From an uncultured Lachnospiraceae bacterium (GTDB lineage Bacteria > Bacillota > Clostridia > Lachnospirales > Lachnospiraceae): a stretch of DNA of 40,736 bases. Both the position numbers and the translations under genes were made by a program. Under the pieces are notes generated by a model. That model was not told the origin of the DNA and made no database searches. It saw only the letters and a program-made list of their open reading frames with translations. The stretch is from contig CANQTG010000015.1 in NCBI GenBank assembly GCA_947626715.1, positions 1 through 40,736 of the forward strand, read 5' to 3'. This document shows positions 8,136 to 15,881 of the stretch, one piece after another; the stretch's first letter is position 1, and every line of letters starts with the position of its first letter.

Positions 8136-9529
8136 CGGATATGGTGATAGAGCTTGACGCGCAGGGCGGCAGGCATTTGTATGAACAGATCTATGATTAC
8201 GTCAGACAGGAGATCCGGGAAGGGAGGCTTTCGTGCGGAGAGCGTCTCCCATCCACGCGTTCTCTGGCGGAGTTTCTTCAGGTTTCCCGCAGTACGGTCG
8301 ATCTGGCTTATGAACAGCTTTTATCGGAAGGGTATATCGAGGCCCGTCCGTATAAGGGCTTTTTTGTTTGCCGGATAGAGGGGTTGTACGATTTGCAGCG
8401 CGTGCAGGAGGAGCAGAAGGAGCGCACGGAATATGAGCGGCCGCATTTCCGGTTTGATTTTTCCCCGAATGTGATCGAGCCGGAGGGGTTCCCGCTCGGC
8501 GTCTGGAAGCGGATCGTCAGAGAGACGCTGATCGATGAAAACAGGGAATTGTATACGCGGGGGAATCCGCAGGGGGATATCGGACTGCGGGAGGCGATCT
8601 GCCATTATCTGCATACCTCGCGCGGCGTGAACTGTCTGCCGGAACAGATCGTGCTCGGGGCGGGAAACGATTATCTGCTGCTGCTTTTGGAAAAGATACT
8701 TGGCGGCGGCAGGATTGTGGCGCTGGAAAATCCGACGTATAAGCGGGCGTGGCAGATATTCGGCACATTCGCTTGGGAGCGCGTGAGCGTCCCTTTGGAC
8801 GAAAGCGGTATGAGGCCGGATAAGCTGCGTGAGAGCGGCGCGGATCTTGCTTATGTCATGCCCTCCCATCAGTTCCCGACGGGCGTTATCATGCCGATCG
8901 GCAGGAGAATGGAGCTGCTCCGCTGGGCGTTAGAGAAGGAAGGCCGTTATCTGATCGAGGACGATTATGACAGCGAGTTCCGCTACCGCGGCAGGCCGAT
9001 CCCTTCGCTGCAGGCTTCGGACGCCGCCGGGAGGGTCATCTATATCGGCACCTTTTCCAAAGCGCTCTCGCCCGCGATCAGGATCAGCTATATGGTCCTG
9101 CCCGGCGAGCTGCTGGCAGGGTACAGGGAGCGGTGCGGATTTTTCTCCTCTACCGTTTCGAGGGTCGATCAGGCGGTGCTGAATGTACTGATACGGGACG
9201 GCGCTTTTGAGCGGCATTTGAATAAAATGCGCAAAATTTATAAGAGCAGACACGACTGCCTGCTGGAGTGCTGTAAACGATATTTAAAGAATATCCGTAT
9301 TTCGGGGGAAAACGCGGGCCTGCATTTGATCCTGCACTATCATGGAGAAAAGACGGAAGAAGAGCTGCTGCGCCAAGCGGCGGATAAAGAGGTCAGGATA
9401 TACGGCATGTCGGAAACCTATATCGGCAGACTGCCCGAGAACTGGCAGCCTGCGTTGATATTAGGATATGCGGGACTTGATGAGGACGAACTAAGAGCCG
9501 GCGTCCGTCTGCTGTCAGATTGCATTTAA
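8132..9529 (+). CDS. MocR-type transcriptional regulator (GntR HTH + aminotransferase domain)
   Basis: 465 aa. Residues 1-75 form a GntR winged helix (HLYEQIYDYVRQEI, LPSTRSLAEFLQVSRSTVDLAYEQL). A fold-type I aminotransferase domain follows: the DDYDSEFRY segment provides the PLP-contacting Asp/Tyr, and Lys310 in GTFSKALSP is the Schiff-base lysine. MocR proteins use PLP or an aminoacyl-PLP adduct as effector. The targets are not evident: no divergent gene exists, and it sits third in the glnS operon. Window genes needing PLP (threonine aldolase, pyridoxamine kinase at 38.6-40.6 kb) are far away. The last 15 nt overlap the opposite-strand acidic-protein gene. Confidence 0.9.
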   Translation: MTDMVIELDAQGGRHLYEQIYDYVRQEIREGRLSCGERLPSTRSLAEFLQVSRSTVDLAYEQLLSEGYIEARPYKGFFVCRIEGLYDLQRVQEEQKERTEYERPHFRFDFSPNVIEPEGFPLGVWKRIVRETLIDENRELYTRGNPQGDIGLREAICHYLHTSRGVNCLPEQIVLGAGNDYLLLLLEKILGGGRIVALENPTYKRAWQIFGTFAWERVSVPLDESGMRPDKLRESGADLAYVMPSHQFPTGVIMPIGRRMELLRWALEKEGRYLIEDDYDSEFRYRGRPIPSLQASDAAGRVIYIGTFSKALSPAIRISYMVLPGELLAGYRERCGFFSSTVSRVDQAVLNVLIRDGAFERHLNKMRKIYKSRHDCLLECCKRYLKNIRISGENAGLHLILHYHGEKTEEELLRQAADKEVRIYGMSETYIGRLPENWQPALILGYAGLDEDELRAGVRLLSDCI

Positions 9530-9856
9530 GGAATGGTCGTTATCATCGTCGTCGTCAAAAAATTCTTCAACGTCCGTCTGTTTAGAGGGCGTTTCCTCTT
9601 TCGCGCGATCGGAGACGTCCTTGTCAGGATAGAGGGATACGTAGGAACGTTCGCCGTCCGTATCCTCGTCCTCGTTTTCGTCGTCGTCCTCGTCCTCCTC
9701 TTCTTCCCCGTCTTCGTAGTCCTCGTCGTCCAGAACGTCAAAATCGTCTTCCTGCTCTGCGTCTGCGTCCTTATTTTTCATAAAATAATACGTGCCTGCA
9801 AAGACCGCTCCCATCGTAGAAAGGAAAAGAAGGATTTTCCCCAGTTTTTTCATCAT
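9515..9856 (-). CDS. Small membrane-tethered, highly acidic protein
   Basis: 113 aa. A Lys-rich N-terminus and one hydrophobic helix (about residues 5-26, LGKILLFLSTMGAVFAGTYY) form a membrane anchor or uncleaved signal. The remainder is mostly Asp and Glu, including an unbroken acidic run near residues 49-65 and another near 100-106. No family was recognised. GAAAGGAG 7 nt upstream supports the ATG; a second Met follows at once. Acidic tails of this kind could bind metal or basic proteins, but nothing here fixes the role. The long acidic tract (GAC/GAG-rich) makes the opposite strand read as a long Val/Phe frame, which is a shadow. Confidence 0.75.
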   Translation of the reverse strand: MMKKLGKILLFLSTMGAVFAGTYYFMKNKDADAEQEDDFDVLDDEDYEDGEEEEDEDDDENEDEDTDGERSYVSLYPDKDVSDRAKEETPSKQTDVEEFFDDDDDNDHSLNAI

Positions 9857-9923
9857 AGCGATACTCCTTTCACCTGCGTGTGCTTATATGGCGTTTCTGT
9901 GCTCCTGCCATACCTCTGTTTCT

Positions 9924-9952
9924 ATTATAATATTTTTTTGGCAAAATGAAAA
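9924..9952 (-). promoter_or_regulatory. Promoter of the acidic-protein gene
   Basis: Reverse strand: -35 TTTTCA (9947-9952), 17-bp AT-rich spacer, perfect -10 TATAAT (9924-9929), about 65 nt before the start codon. Confidence 0.6.
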
Positions 9953-9983
9953 GAGAATATATCAGGAAAGCGTTAGAAATCAC

Positions 9984-10035
9984 TTGAAAGGATGCGGCAA
10001 CTATGATAAGATAAAAATCGACCCAAACGGTCAAT
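9984..10035 (+). promoter_or_regulatory. Promoter and candidate auto-operator of the TetR gene
   Basis: -35 TTGAAA (9984-9989), 17-bp spacer, -10 TAAGAT (10007-10012). An interrupted palindrome, ATCGACC (10017-10023) and GGTCAAT (10029-10035) separated by CAAAC, sits at the predicted transcription start, where a TetR dimer would block initiation. Six of seven arm positions pair. Confidence 0.45.
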
Positions 10036-10113
10036 CGCATGATCTGTCGAAAGAAGGATGGTTTTTTGCCGTTCTTTCTCACAAAGGATATTCAGAAGGG
10101 TACCGGTCTTTTC

Positions 10114-10731
10114 ATGAATGAAAAATTTTTTGACTTAAAAAAAGAGAAGCAGGACAGGATGATCAACGCGGCGCTGAAGATATTTGCCGAAAACGGCTTC
10201 CGCAAGGCGAGCACGGACGAGATGGTGAAGGAGGCCGGGATCAGCAAGGGCTTATTGTTCCATTATTTTGTGAGCAAGGCCGGACTGTATGAATTTGTCT
10301 GCGATTACAGCGTAAAATTTATCATGATGGAGATCGGCTCCGCGGTCGATGAAAAGGAGAGCGATTATTTCGAGCTGCGCCGGCAGATCGAAAGGGCCAA
10401 GAGCGCGGCGATGAAAAATTTCCCGTATATGCAGATGTTTTTATTGCAGGCGAAAAAGGAGGACGCGGTCGGAAGCGCGAAGGAGATCCTGCAGACCTTA
10501 GATACGGCCTATGACAATATCTGCCGCCGCGCGGATTTCGGGTATCTGGAGAGCCCCTCGAAAGAGCGGCTCGTCTGTATCGTGGAATATACGCTGAACG
10601 GCCTTCTGGCACAAATGCTGGAGGGCGGGACGTTTACGCCGGAGGACTACCTAAAGGAAGCGCTGGCTTATCTCGGGGAGCTGGAGAATCTGTATATCAG
10701 AAGGGAGACAGCTTCTCCGTCTCCCTTCTGA
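10114..10731 (+). CDS. TetR/AcrR family regulator
   Basis: 205 aa from the ATG at 10114; the frame is open back to 10039 but the added residues are not family-like. The N-terminal HTH is clear: RMINAALKIFAENGF, STDEMVKEAGISKGLLFHYF, SKAGLYEFV (about residues 10-60). The C-terminal ligand-binding domain is helical and has no recognisable effector motif. GAAGGG lies 13 nt upstream, a rather long spacing. The last ten residues (RRETASPSPF) are encoded by the first copy of the downstream structured repeat, so the native C-terminus was probably altered by the repeat. The next gene is a MATE exporter on the same strand, the likely target along with itself. Confidence 0.88.
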   Translation: MNEKFFDLKKEKQDRMINAALKIFAENGFRKASTDEMVKEAGISKGLLFHYFVSKAGLYEFVCDYSVKFIMMEIGSAVDEKESDYFELRRQIERAKSAAMKNFPYMQMFLLQAKKEDAVGSAKEILQTLDTAYDNICRRADFGYLESPSKERLVCIVEYTLNGLLAQMLEGGTFTPEDYLKEALAYLGELENLYIRRETASPSPF

Positions 10732-11010
10732 TGATGCGCAGGGATTCGGATCGGAAAATGTCTGCGAAAGCAGACCCGAATCCCGCGCAAGACCCGCAGG
10801 CGGGTCATGAACAAAAGAGAGACAGCTTCTCCATCTCCTATCTGCTATACGCTCCGCGATGGATGCGCAGGGATTCGGATAGGGAGATGTCTGCAAAAGC
10901 AGACCCGAATCCCGCGCAAGACCCGCAGGCGGGTCATGAACAAAAGAGAGACAGCTTCTCCGTCTCCCATCTGCTATATGCTCCGCGCGGGAAACACAGG
11001 GATTCGGATC
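10699..11010 (+). repeat. Tandem array of a 129-bp structured repeat
   Basis: Three copies, the first shortened and the third truncated; GGGATTCGG recurs at 10741, 10870 and 10999 (period 129). Each full unit can fold into: a hairpin on the GAGACAGCTTCTCC...GTCTC part (in copy 1 a perfect 11-bp stem, 10699-10709 with 10719-10729, over the tetR stop codon); a long stem GGGATTCGG/CCGAATCCC enclosing GTCTGC-GAAA-GCAGAC; and a GACCCGC/GCGGGTC hairpin. The array fills the tetR-MATE gap, leaving no other gene in those 314 bases. It has no T tract and no transposase. The units look like a dispersed structured intergenic repeat rather than an IS. Confidence 0.85.
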
Positions 11011-11045
11011 AGAAGATTAAATAACGATTGTTTGGAAAAGAAATC

Positions 11046-12386
11046 ATGGAAAAAAAAGAATTTTACAGGAAGGTATTCGCTCTCGTCGTACCGATGGCGC
11101 TGCAGAATCTGATTAATGTCGGCGTTTCGGCGACCGACGTCGTCATGCTGGGGAAGGTAGGGGAGGAAGCGCTCTCGGGCTGTTCGCTCGGGGCGCAGGT
11201 CTTTTTTATCTTTAATCTCTTCCTCTTTGGGATCTCGTCGGGCGTATCGGTATTGACGGCGCAGTACTGGGGAAAACGGGATACGGTTTCGATTGAGAAA
11301 TTACTGGGTATCGTGATCAGGCTCGCATTGACTGTAGGGCTTATTTTTATGTTGGGCAGCTTTTTTCTGCCGGAAAGATTGATGAAGATCTTTACGAATG
11401 AGGAAGCGGTCGTTGCGCAGGGCGTGAGATATCTGCGTATCGTCGCCTTTACCTATCCGATGGTCGCGCTGAGCACGACGTATTTGAGCCTGATACGCAG
11501 CATTGAAAAGGTGCTGATCTCCACGGCGGTGTATGGCTGCTCGCTCTTCCTTAATTTTGCCGTCAACGCGGTACTGATCTTTGGGCTGTTTGGCGCTCCG
11601 AGGCTGGGGATCGTGGGCGCGGCGGTCGGCACGCTCTGCGCCAGAAGCCTAGAGCTTGTCATGATGTTGTACTACGCCCGATTCCGCAACCGGGTGGTCC
11701 GCATACGCCTTTCTTACCTGCTCCATCTGGACAGGCCGCTTTTGCGGGACTTTATCCGATATTCCAGTCCGGTCGTCGTCAATGAGTTTTTATGGGGCGC
11801 GGGATATTCCGCGACGGCCGCTATCGTTGGGCATTTGGGCAGCAGCGCGGTGGCGGCAAATTCGATAACACATGTTATGAGACAGCTCGCGACGGTTATC
11901 GTGTTCGGGATCGGGAACGCGACCGCTATTTTGATCGGGAAGGCCATCGGCGAGAATAAAAGGGAAGAGGCGCAGGAGTATGCCAGACGGCTGCTCGCAT
12001 TGGCGGTCGTCTTCGGGCTTTTGGGAGGCGCTCTGATCTTGGCGCTGCGGCCGTATCTGACGGCGGGATTCGGATTTTCGGGCGATACGGCGGCCTATAT
12101 GCACAGCTTCTTATTTATGATGTCTTATTATGTAGTCGCACAGTCCTTTACCTGCACCTGTATTGTGGGCGTGTTCCGGGCGGGAGGCGATACCCGCTTC
12201 GGTATGCTCATCGATTCCGGCATCCTCTGGGGCTGTTCGATCGTATTTGGTTTTCTGGCGGCCTTCGTGTGGAAGCTGCCCGTCAGGGCGGTCTATTTTA
12301 TCCTGCTCAGCGACGAGCTGGTAAAGACGCCGTTCTGCCTGATACGCTACCGTCAGAAAAAGTGGCTGCGGAACGTGACGCGGTAA
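11046..12386 (+). CDS. MATE family multidrug exporter
   Basis: 446 aa with about 12 membrane helices in two similar halves. The N-terminus (FYRKVFALVVPMALQNLINVGVSATDVVMLGKVGEEALSG) is the standard MATE opening, with the DVVMLG motif in helix 1-2, and ISSGVSVLTAQYWGKRD follows. The family exports cationic drugs or metabolites using Na+ or H+ gradients. The ATG at 11046 has GGAAAAG 5 nt upstream; a TTG at 11028 in frame is possible. The upstream gap is the structured repeat array, which may separate it transcriptionally from the tetR gene. Probable efflux pump under TetR control; the substrate is unknown. Confidence 0.92.
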   Translation: MEKKEFYRKVFALVVPMALQNLINVGVSATDVVMLGKVGEEALSGCSLGAQVFFIFNLFLFGISSGVSVLTAQYWGKRDTVSIEKLLGIVIRLALTVGLIFMLGSFFLPERLMKIFTNEEAVVAQGVRYLRIVAFTYPMVALSTTYLSLIRSIEKVLISTAVYGCSLFLNFAVNAVLIFGLFGAPRLGIVGAAVGTLCARSLELVMMLYYARFRNRVVRIRLSYLLHLDRPLLRDFIRYSSPVVVNEFLWGAGYSATAAIVGHLGSSAVAANSITHVMRQLATVIVFGIGNATAILIGKAIGENKREEAQEYARRLLALAVVFGLLGGALILALRPYLTAGFGFSGDTAAYMHSFLFMMSYYVVAQSFTCTCIVGVFRAGGDTRFGMLIDSGILWGCSIVFGFLAAFVWKLPVRAVYFILLSDELVKTPFCLIRYRQKKWLRNVTR

Positions 12387-12422
12387 GCGCGGCGGGGCAG
12401 GAAACGGCAGGGGGGGAAAGAG

Positions 12423-15400
12423 ATGAGTCTGCAGTTTTGTATCGGCGGCTCCGGCTCCGGCAAGAGCGAACGCCTGTATGCGGATGTGATCAGGGAGTCT
12501 TTGAAGGAGACGGATACCCGGTTTTTTATCATCGTGCCGGATCAGTTTACGATGCAGACGCAAAAAGAACTGGTGCGGCGTCATCCGAGCGGCGGTATCA
12601 TGAATATCGATGTGCTCAGCTTTGGCCGTCTCACCCACAGGATCTTGGAAGAGACGGGCGGCGGCAGGCAGCCCGTATTGGACGATACGGGCAAAAGCCT
12701 GATCCTGCGCCGGATCGCCTCGGATTATGAAGGCCGCCTGACGGCGCTCGGCTCGCATTTGAAACGGGTCGGCTATATCCATGAGGTAAAATCCGCGATC
12801 TCGGAGTTTATGCAGTACGGGATCGGGACGGACGAGCTGAAGGAGCTGACCGAGTACGCGCGCCCGCGCGGCAGCCTATATTATAAATTAAAGGATCTGG
12901 GGCTTTTGTACGAGGGCTTTCAGGAAGCGATACGCGGCAGGTTCGTGACCACGGAGGGGAGATTCGGCCTGCTCGCGGAGGCGATCGGACGCTCGGAGAT
13001 GATAAGGGACAGTATCGTGGTGCTGGACGGGTTCACGGGCTTTACCCCGATCCAGAATCAGGTGATCCGCGCCCTTTTGGAGAGAGCGAGAGAGGTGCGC
13101 GTGGCGCTCATCATGGACGGCGCGGCGCGCCTTGACGAGGGCGGCGGGGAAGAGGAGCTCTTTTCCTTCAGTAAGAAGATGATGCGTTCCCTGATACGCC
13201 TTGCGCAGGAGGCGGGGGCGGAACGAAAGCCGGATATCGTGCTGGCGGATAAGCCTGTGCCGCGCTTTCGGGAAAATCCGGGCATGGCGCATTTGGAGCA
13301 GGAGCTTTTCCGCTGTCCCAGCCATGCCTACTGCGGGCGGCAGGAGAGCGTCTATCTGACGGAGGCCTCCACGCCCGCGGAAGAGGTGCGGCAGGTATGC
13401 CTCGAGATCAGGCGCCTGATCCGTAAGGAAGGATACCAGTACCGGGATATCGCGGTCATAGCGGGCGATCTGTCCGCGTACGCCGACCATATCGAAGAGC
13501 TGTTTGCGCGTTTTTCGATCCCCTGCTATCTGGATATGGCAAAGGGGATACGGCTCAATCCGTTCGTCGAATATCTGCGCAGCGCGTGGCGGATCCTTCT
13601 GCAGAATTTTTCGTATGAATCGGTCTTCCATTTTCTAAGGAGCGGACTGTGCGATATCACGCAGGAGGAGACGGACCGGCTAGAAAATTATGTACTGCGG
13701 CATAATATCCGGGGAAAAAAGGCGTGGTCGGAGCTGTTTGTCAGACGGAGCGGCAGGGCGCGGGAAGAGCAGGAGACGCAGGAGCTGGAAGCGCTCAACG
13801 ATACCCGGCGAAGGCTGACGGAGATGTTAAGGCCGCTGTCGGAGGGAGAGAAAACGGCGGGGGCGTATGTGGAGCGGCTCTATCGTTTTACAATAGAAAA
13901 CAAGTGTTATGAAAAACTGAAGCGTCTGGAAGCGCGCTTCCGGGCGCAGGGGGATCTGGTGCGCGCGGAGGAATACCGGCAGGTCTACCGTCTGGTCATG
14001 GAGCTGTTTGAGCAGATCTATGACCTGCTGGGCGAAGAGGAGATGTCCCTGCAGGAATTTTCCGAGATCTTGGATGCCGGTTTTGACGAGATACAGGTCG
14101 GGACGATCCCGCAGAATGTTGACCGGATCGTGGCGGGGGATATGGAGCGTACCCGATTACAGGAAATACGGGTGTTATTTTTTATCGGGGTCAACGATGG
14201 GAATATTCCGCGGAGCGGCGCAAAGGGCGGTATCATCTCGGACATTGACCGGGAATTTTTGGCGGATGGGAAATGGGAGATGGCGCCGACGCCGCGCCAG
14301 CAGATGTATATCCAAAGGCTGTATCTCTATATGAACATGACGAAGCCGAGCGAAAGGCTGTATCTGTCCTACGCGCGGGTCGCGGGAGACGGAAAGACGC
14401 TGCGGCCGGCCTATCTGATCGGCGCAGTCAAAAAGCTGTTTCCGGACCTGACGGTAAAGGCGGCGCAGCGCGAGGACTTAAAGGAGCAGATCGAGATCCT
14501 AGAGGACGGCTTCGACGTATTGGCGCGGCAGCTGAGGGAATATGCGAAGGGCAATCCCGTCTCGCACCCCTTCTTCTTTACGCTGTACCGCAGCTACGCG
14601 GAGAACGATCGGTATGCCGACAGGCTGCGGGAGCTCGTGGAGGCGGCGTTTTTCCGGTATCGCGATGTGCCGCTGGGAAAAGAGATCGCCCATGCCCTGT
14701 ACGGGAACGTGCTCTATGGCAGCGTGAGCCGCTTGGAGCAGTATGCCGCCTGCGCGTACAGTTATTTTCTGCAGTATGGGCTGTCCTTAAAGGAGCGGGA
14801 GCTTTTCGGATTTGAAGCGGTGGACATGGGAACTCTGTTTCATGGCGTGCTGGAGCGTTTTTCCCATTTATTGGAGGAAAACGGGAGCGACTGGTTTACG
14901 TTTTCGCCGCAGCTGGGCGAATGGCTGTTAGAGGAGGCCGTAGAGGAGCAGGCCGCGGTCTATCACGACAGTATCCTGTTTGATAACGCACGCTATTTAT
15001 ATGCGGTGACGCGTATGAAGCGCATTCTGCGGCGCGCCGTTTTTACCCTGCAGAGTCAGCTTGCAAAGGGGCGGTTCTCGCCCGCGCATTTTGAGCTCTC
15101 CTTTGAGACGCTGACCGATCTGGAGGCGGTCAATATCAGCCTTTCAGGGCGGGAGCGTATGCGGCTGCAAGGCAGGATCGACCGCATCGACACCTGTAAG
15201 GAGGGCGATACCGTCTATGTCAAGGTCATTGATTATAAATCGGGGGATAGGACGTTGGATATCGCCGCGGTCTATTATGGTCTGGAGCTGCAGCTCGTCG
15301 TGTATATGAACGCGGCGATGGAGCTTATGCGGGAAAAAGAGCCGCAGAAAACGATCGTGCCCGCCGCCATGCTGTACTATCATGTGGCGGACCCGCTCGT

Positions 15401-15881
15401 GCGGGCGGACGAGGAGATGAGCGAAGAGACCCTAAACGCGAAGCTGCGGGAGAGCCTTCGTATGAGCGGGATCGTCAATGAGCGGGAGGAGGTCATACGG
15501 CGTCTGGACGGCGATTTTAACGGAAAGTCGGAGATCATTCCCGTGGAACGCAAAAAGGACGGGAGCTATAGCGCCGCCTCCGCGACGCTTGGAGAGGAGC
15601 AGCTGCGGACGGTGTCGGATTATGTGAACCGTAAGATCCACTCTCTGGGCAGGCGAATCCTAAACGGAGAGATCACAAAAGCGCCGTATGCGTATGCCTC
15701 GGGCACGGGCTGCGATTATTGCGCGTACCGGAGCGTATGCGGCTTTCAGGAGCGGCTTGCGGGATATGAGAAAAGGCGGCTCCCTAAGCTGGGCAGGGAG
15801 GAAGCGCTCGCGCGTATGCGGCAGGAAGGAGACGGGCAGGATGGGGATTTCCTATACGGAGGAACAGAAAGCGGTCATTGA
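12423..15881 (+). CDS. addB: AddB subunit of the AddAB helicase-nuclease
   Basis: 1152 aa, the expected length. N-terminal Walker A GGSGSGKS (about residues 8-15) starts an inactivated helicase fold used for Chi recognition. A RecB-type nuclease domain at the C-terminus shows Asp937 in VIDYKSG. Four cysteines at 777, 1097, 1100 and 1106 have the same spacing (320, 3, 6) as the iron-sulfur cluster ligands of Bacillus subtilis AddB, so the Fe-S clasp is intact. With AddA it resects double-strand breaks for RecA loading. The ATG follows a GGGGGGAAAGAG ribosome binding site. The 3' end overlaps addA by 41 nt, indicating coupled translation. Confidence 0.95.
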   Translation: MSLQFCIGGSGSGKSERLYADVIRESLKETDTRFFIIVPDQFTMQTQKELVRRHPSGGIMNIDVLSFGRLTHRILEETGGGRQPVLDDTGKSLILRRIASDYEGRLTALGSHLKRVGYIHEVKSAISEFMQYGIGTDELKELTEYARPRGSLYYKLKDLGLLYEGFQEAIRGRFVTTEGRFGLLAEAIGRSEMIRDSIVVLDGFTGFTPIQNQVIRALLERAREVRVALIMDGAARLDEGGGEEELFSFSKKMMRSLIRLAQEAGAERKPDIVLADKPVPRFRENPGMAHLEQELFRCPSHAYCGRQESVYLTEASTPAEEVRQVCLEIRRLIRKEGYQYRDIAVIAGDLSAYADHIEELFARFSIPCYLDMAKGIRLNPFVEYLRSAWRILLQNFSYESVFHFLRSGLCDITQEETDRLENYVLRHNIRGKKAWSELFVRRSGRAREEQETQELEALNDTRRRLTEMLRPLSEGEKTAGAYVERLYRFTIENKCYEKLKRLEARFRAQGDLVRAEEYRQVYRLVMELFEQIYDLLGEEEMSLQEFSEILDAGFDEIQVGTIPQNVDRIVAGDMERTRLQEIRVLFFIGVNDGNIPRSGAKGGIISDIDREFLADGKWEMAPTPRQQMYIQRLYLYMNMTKPSERLYLSYARVAGDGKTLRPAYLIGAVKKLFPDLTVKAAQREDLKEQIEILEDGFDVLARQLREYAKGNPVSHPFFFTLYRSYAENDRYADRLRELVEAAFFRYRDVPLGKEIAHALYGNVLYGSVSRLEQYAACAYSYFLQYGLSLKERELFGFEAVDMGTLFHGVLERFSHLLEENGSDWFTFSPQLGEWLLEEAVEEQAAVYHDSILFDNARYLYAVTRMKRILRRAVFTLQSQLAKGRFSPAHFELSFETLTDLEAVNISLSGRERMRLQGRIDRIDTCKEGDTVYVKVIDYKSGDRTLDIAAVYYGLELQLVVYMNAAMELMREKEPQKTIVPAAMLYYHVADPLVRADEEMSEETLNAKLRESLRMSGIVNEREEVIRRLDGDFNGKSEIIPVERKKDGSYSAASATLGEEQLRTVSDYVNRKIHSLGRRILNGEITKAPYAYASGTGCDYCAYRSVCGFQERLAGYEKRRLPKLGREEALARMRQEGDGQDGDFLYGGTESGH

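Noticed and set aside
10731..11024. 97-codon open frame through the 129-bp repeats
   Set aside because: Openness follows from the repeat period being a multiple of three; there is no ribosome binding site at the ATG, the sequence is repeat-derived, and the same DNA is explained by conserved hairpins.
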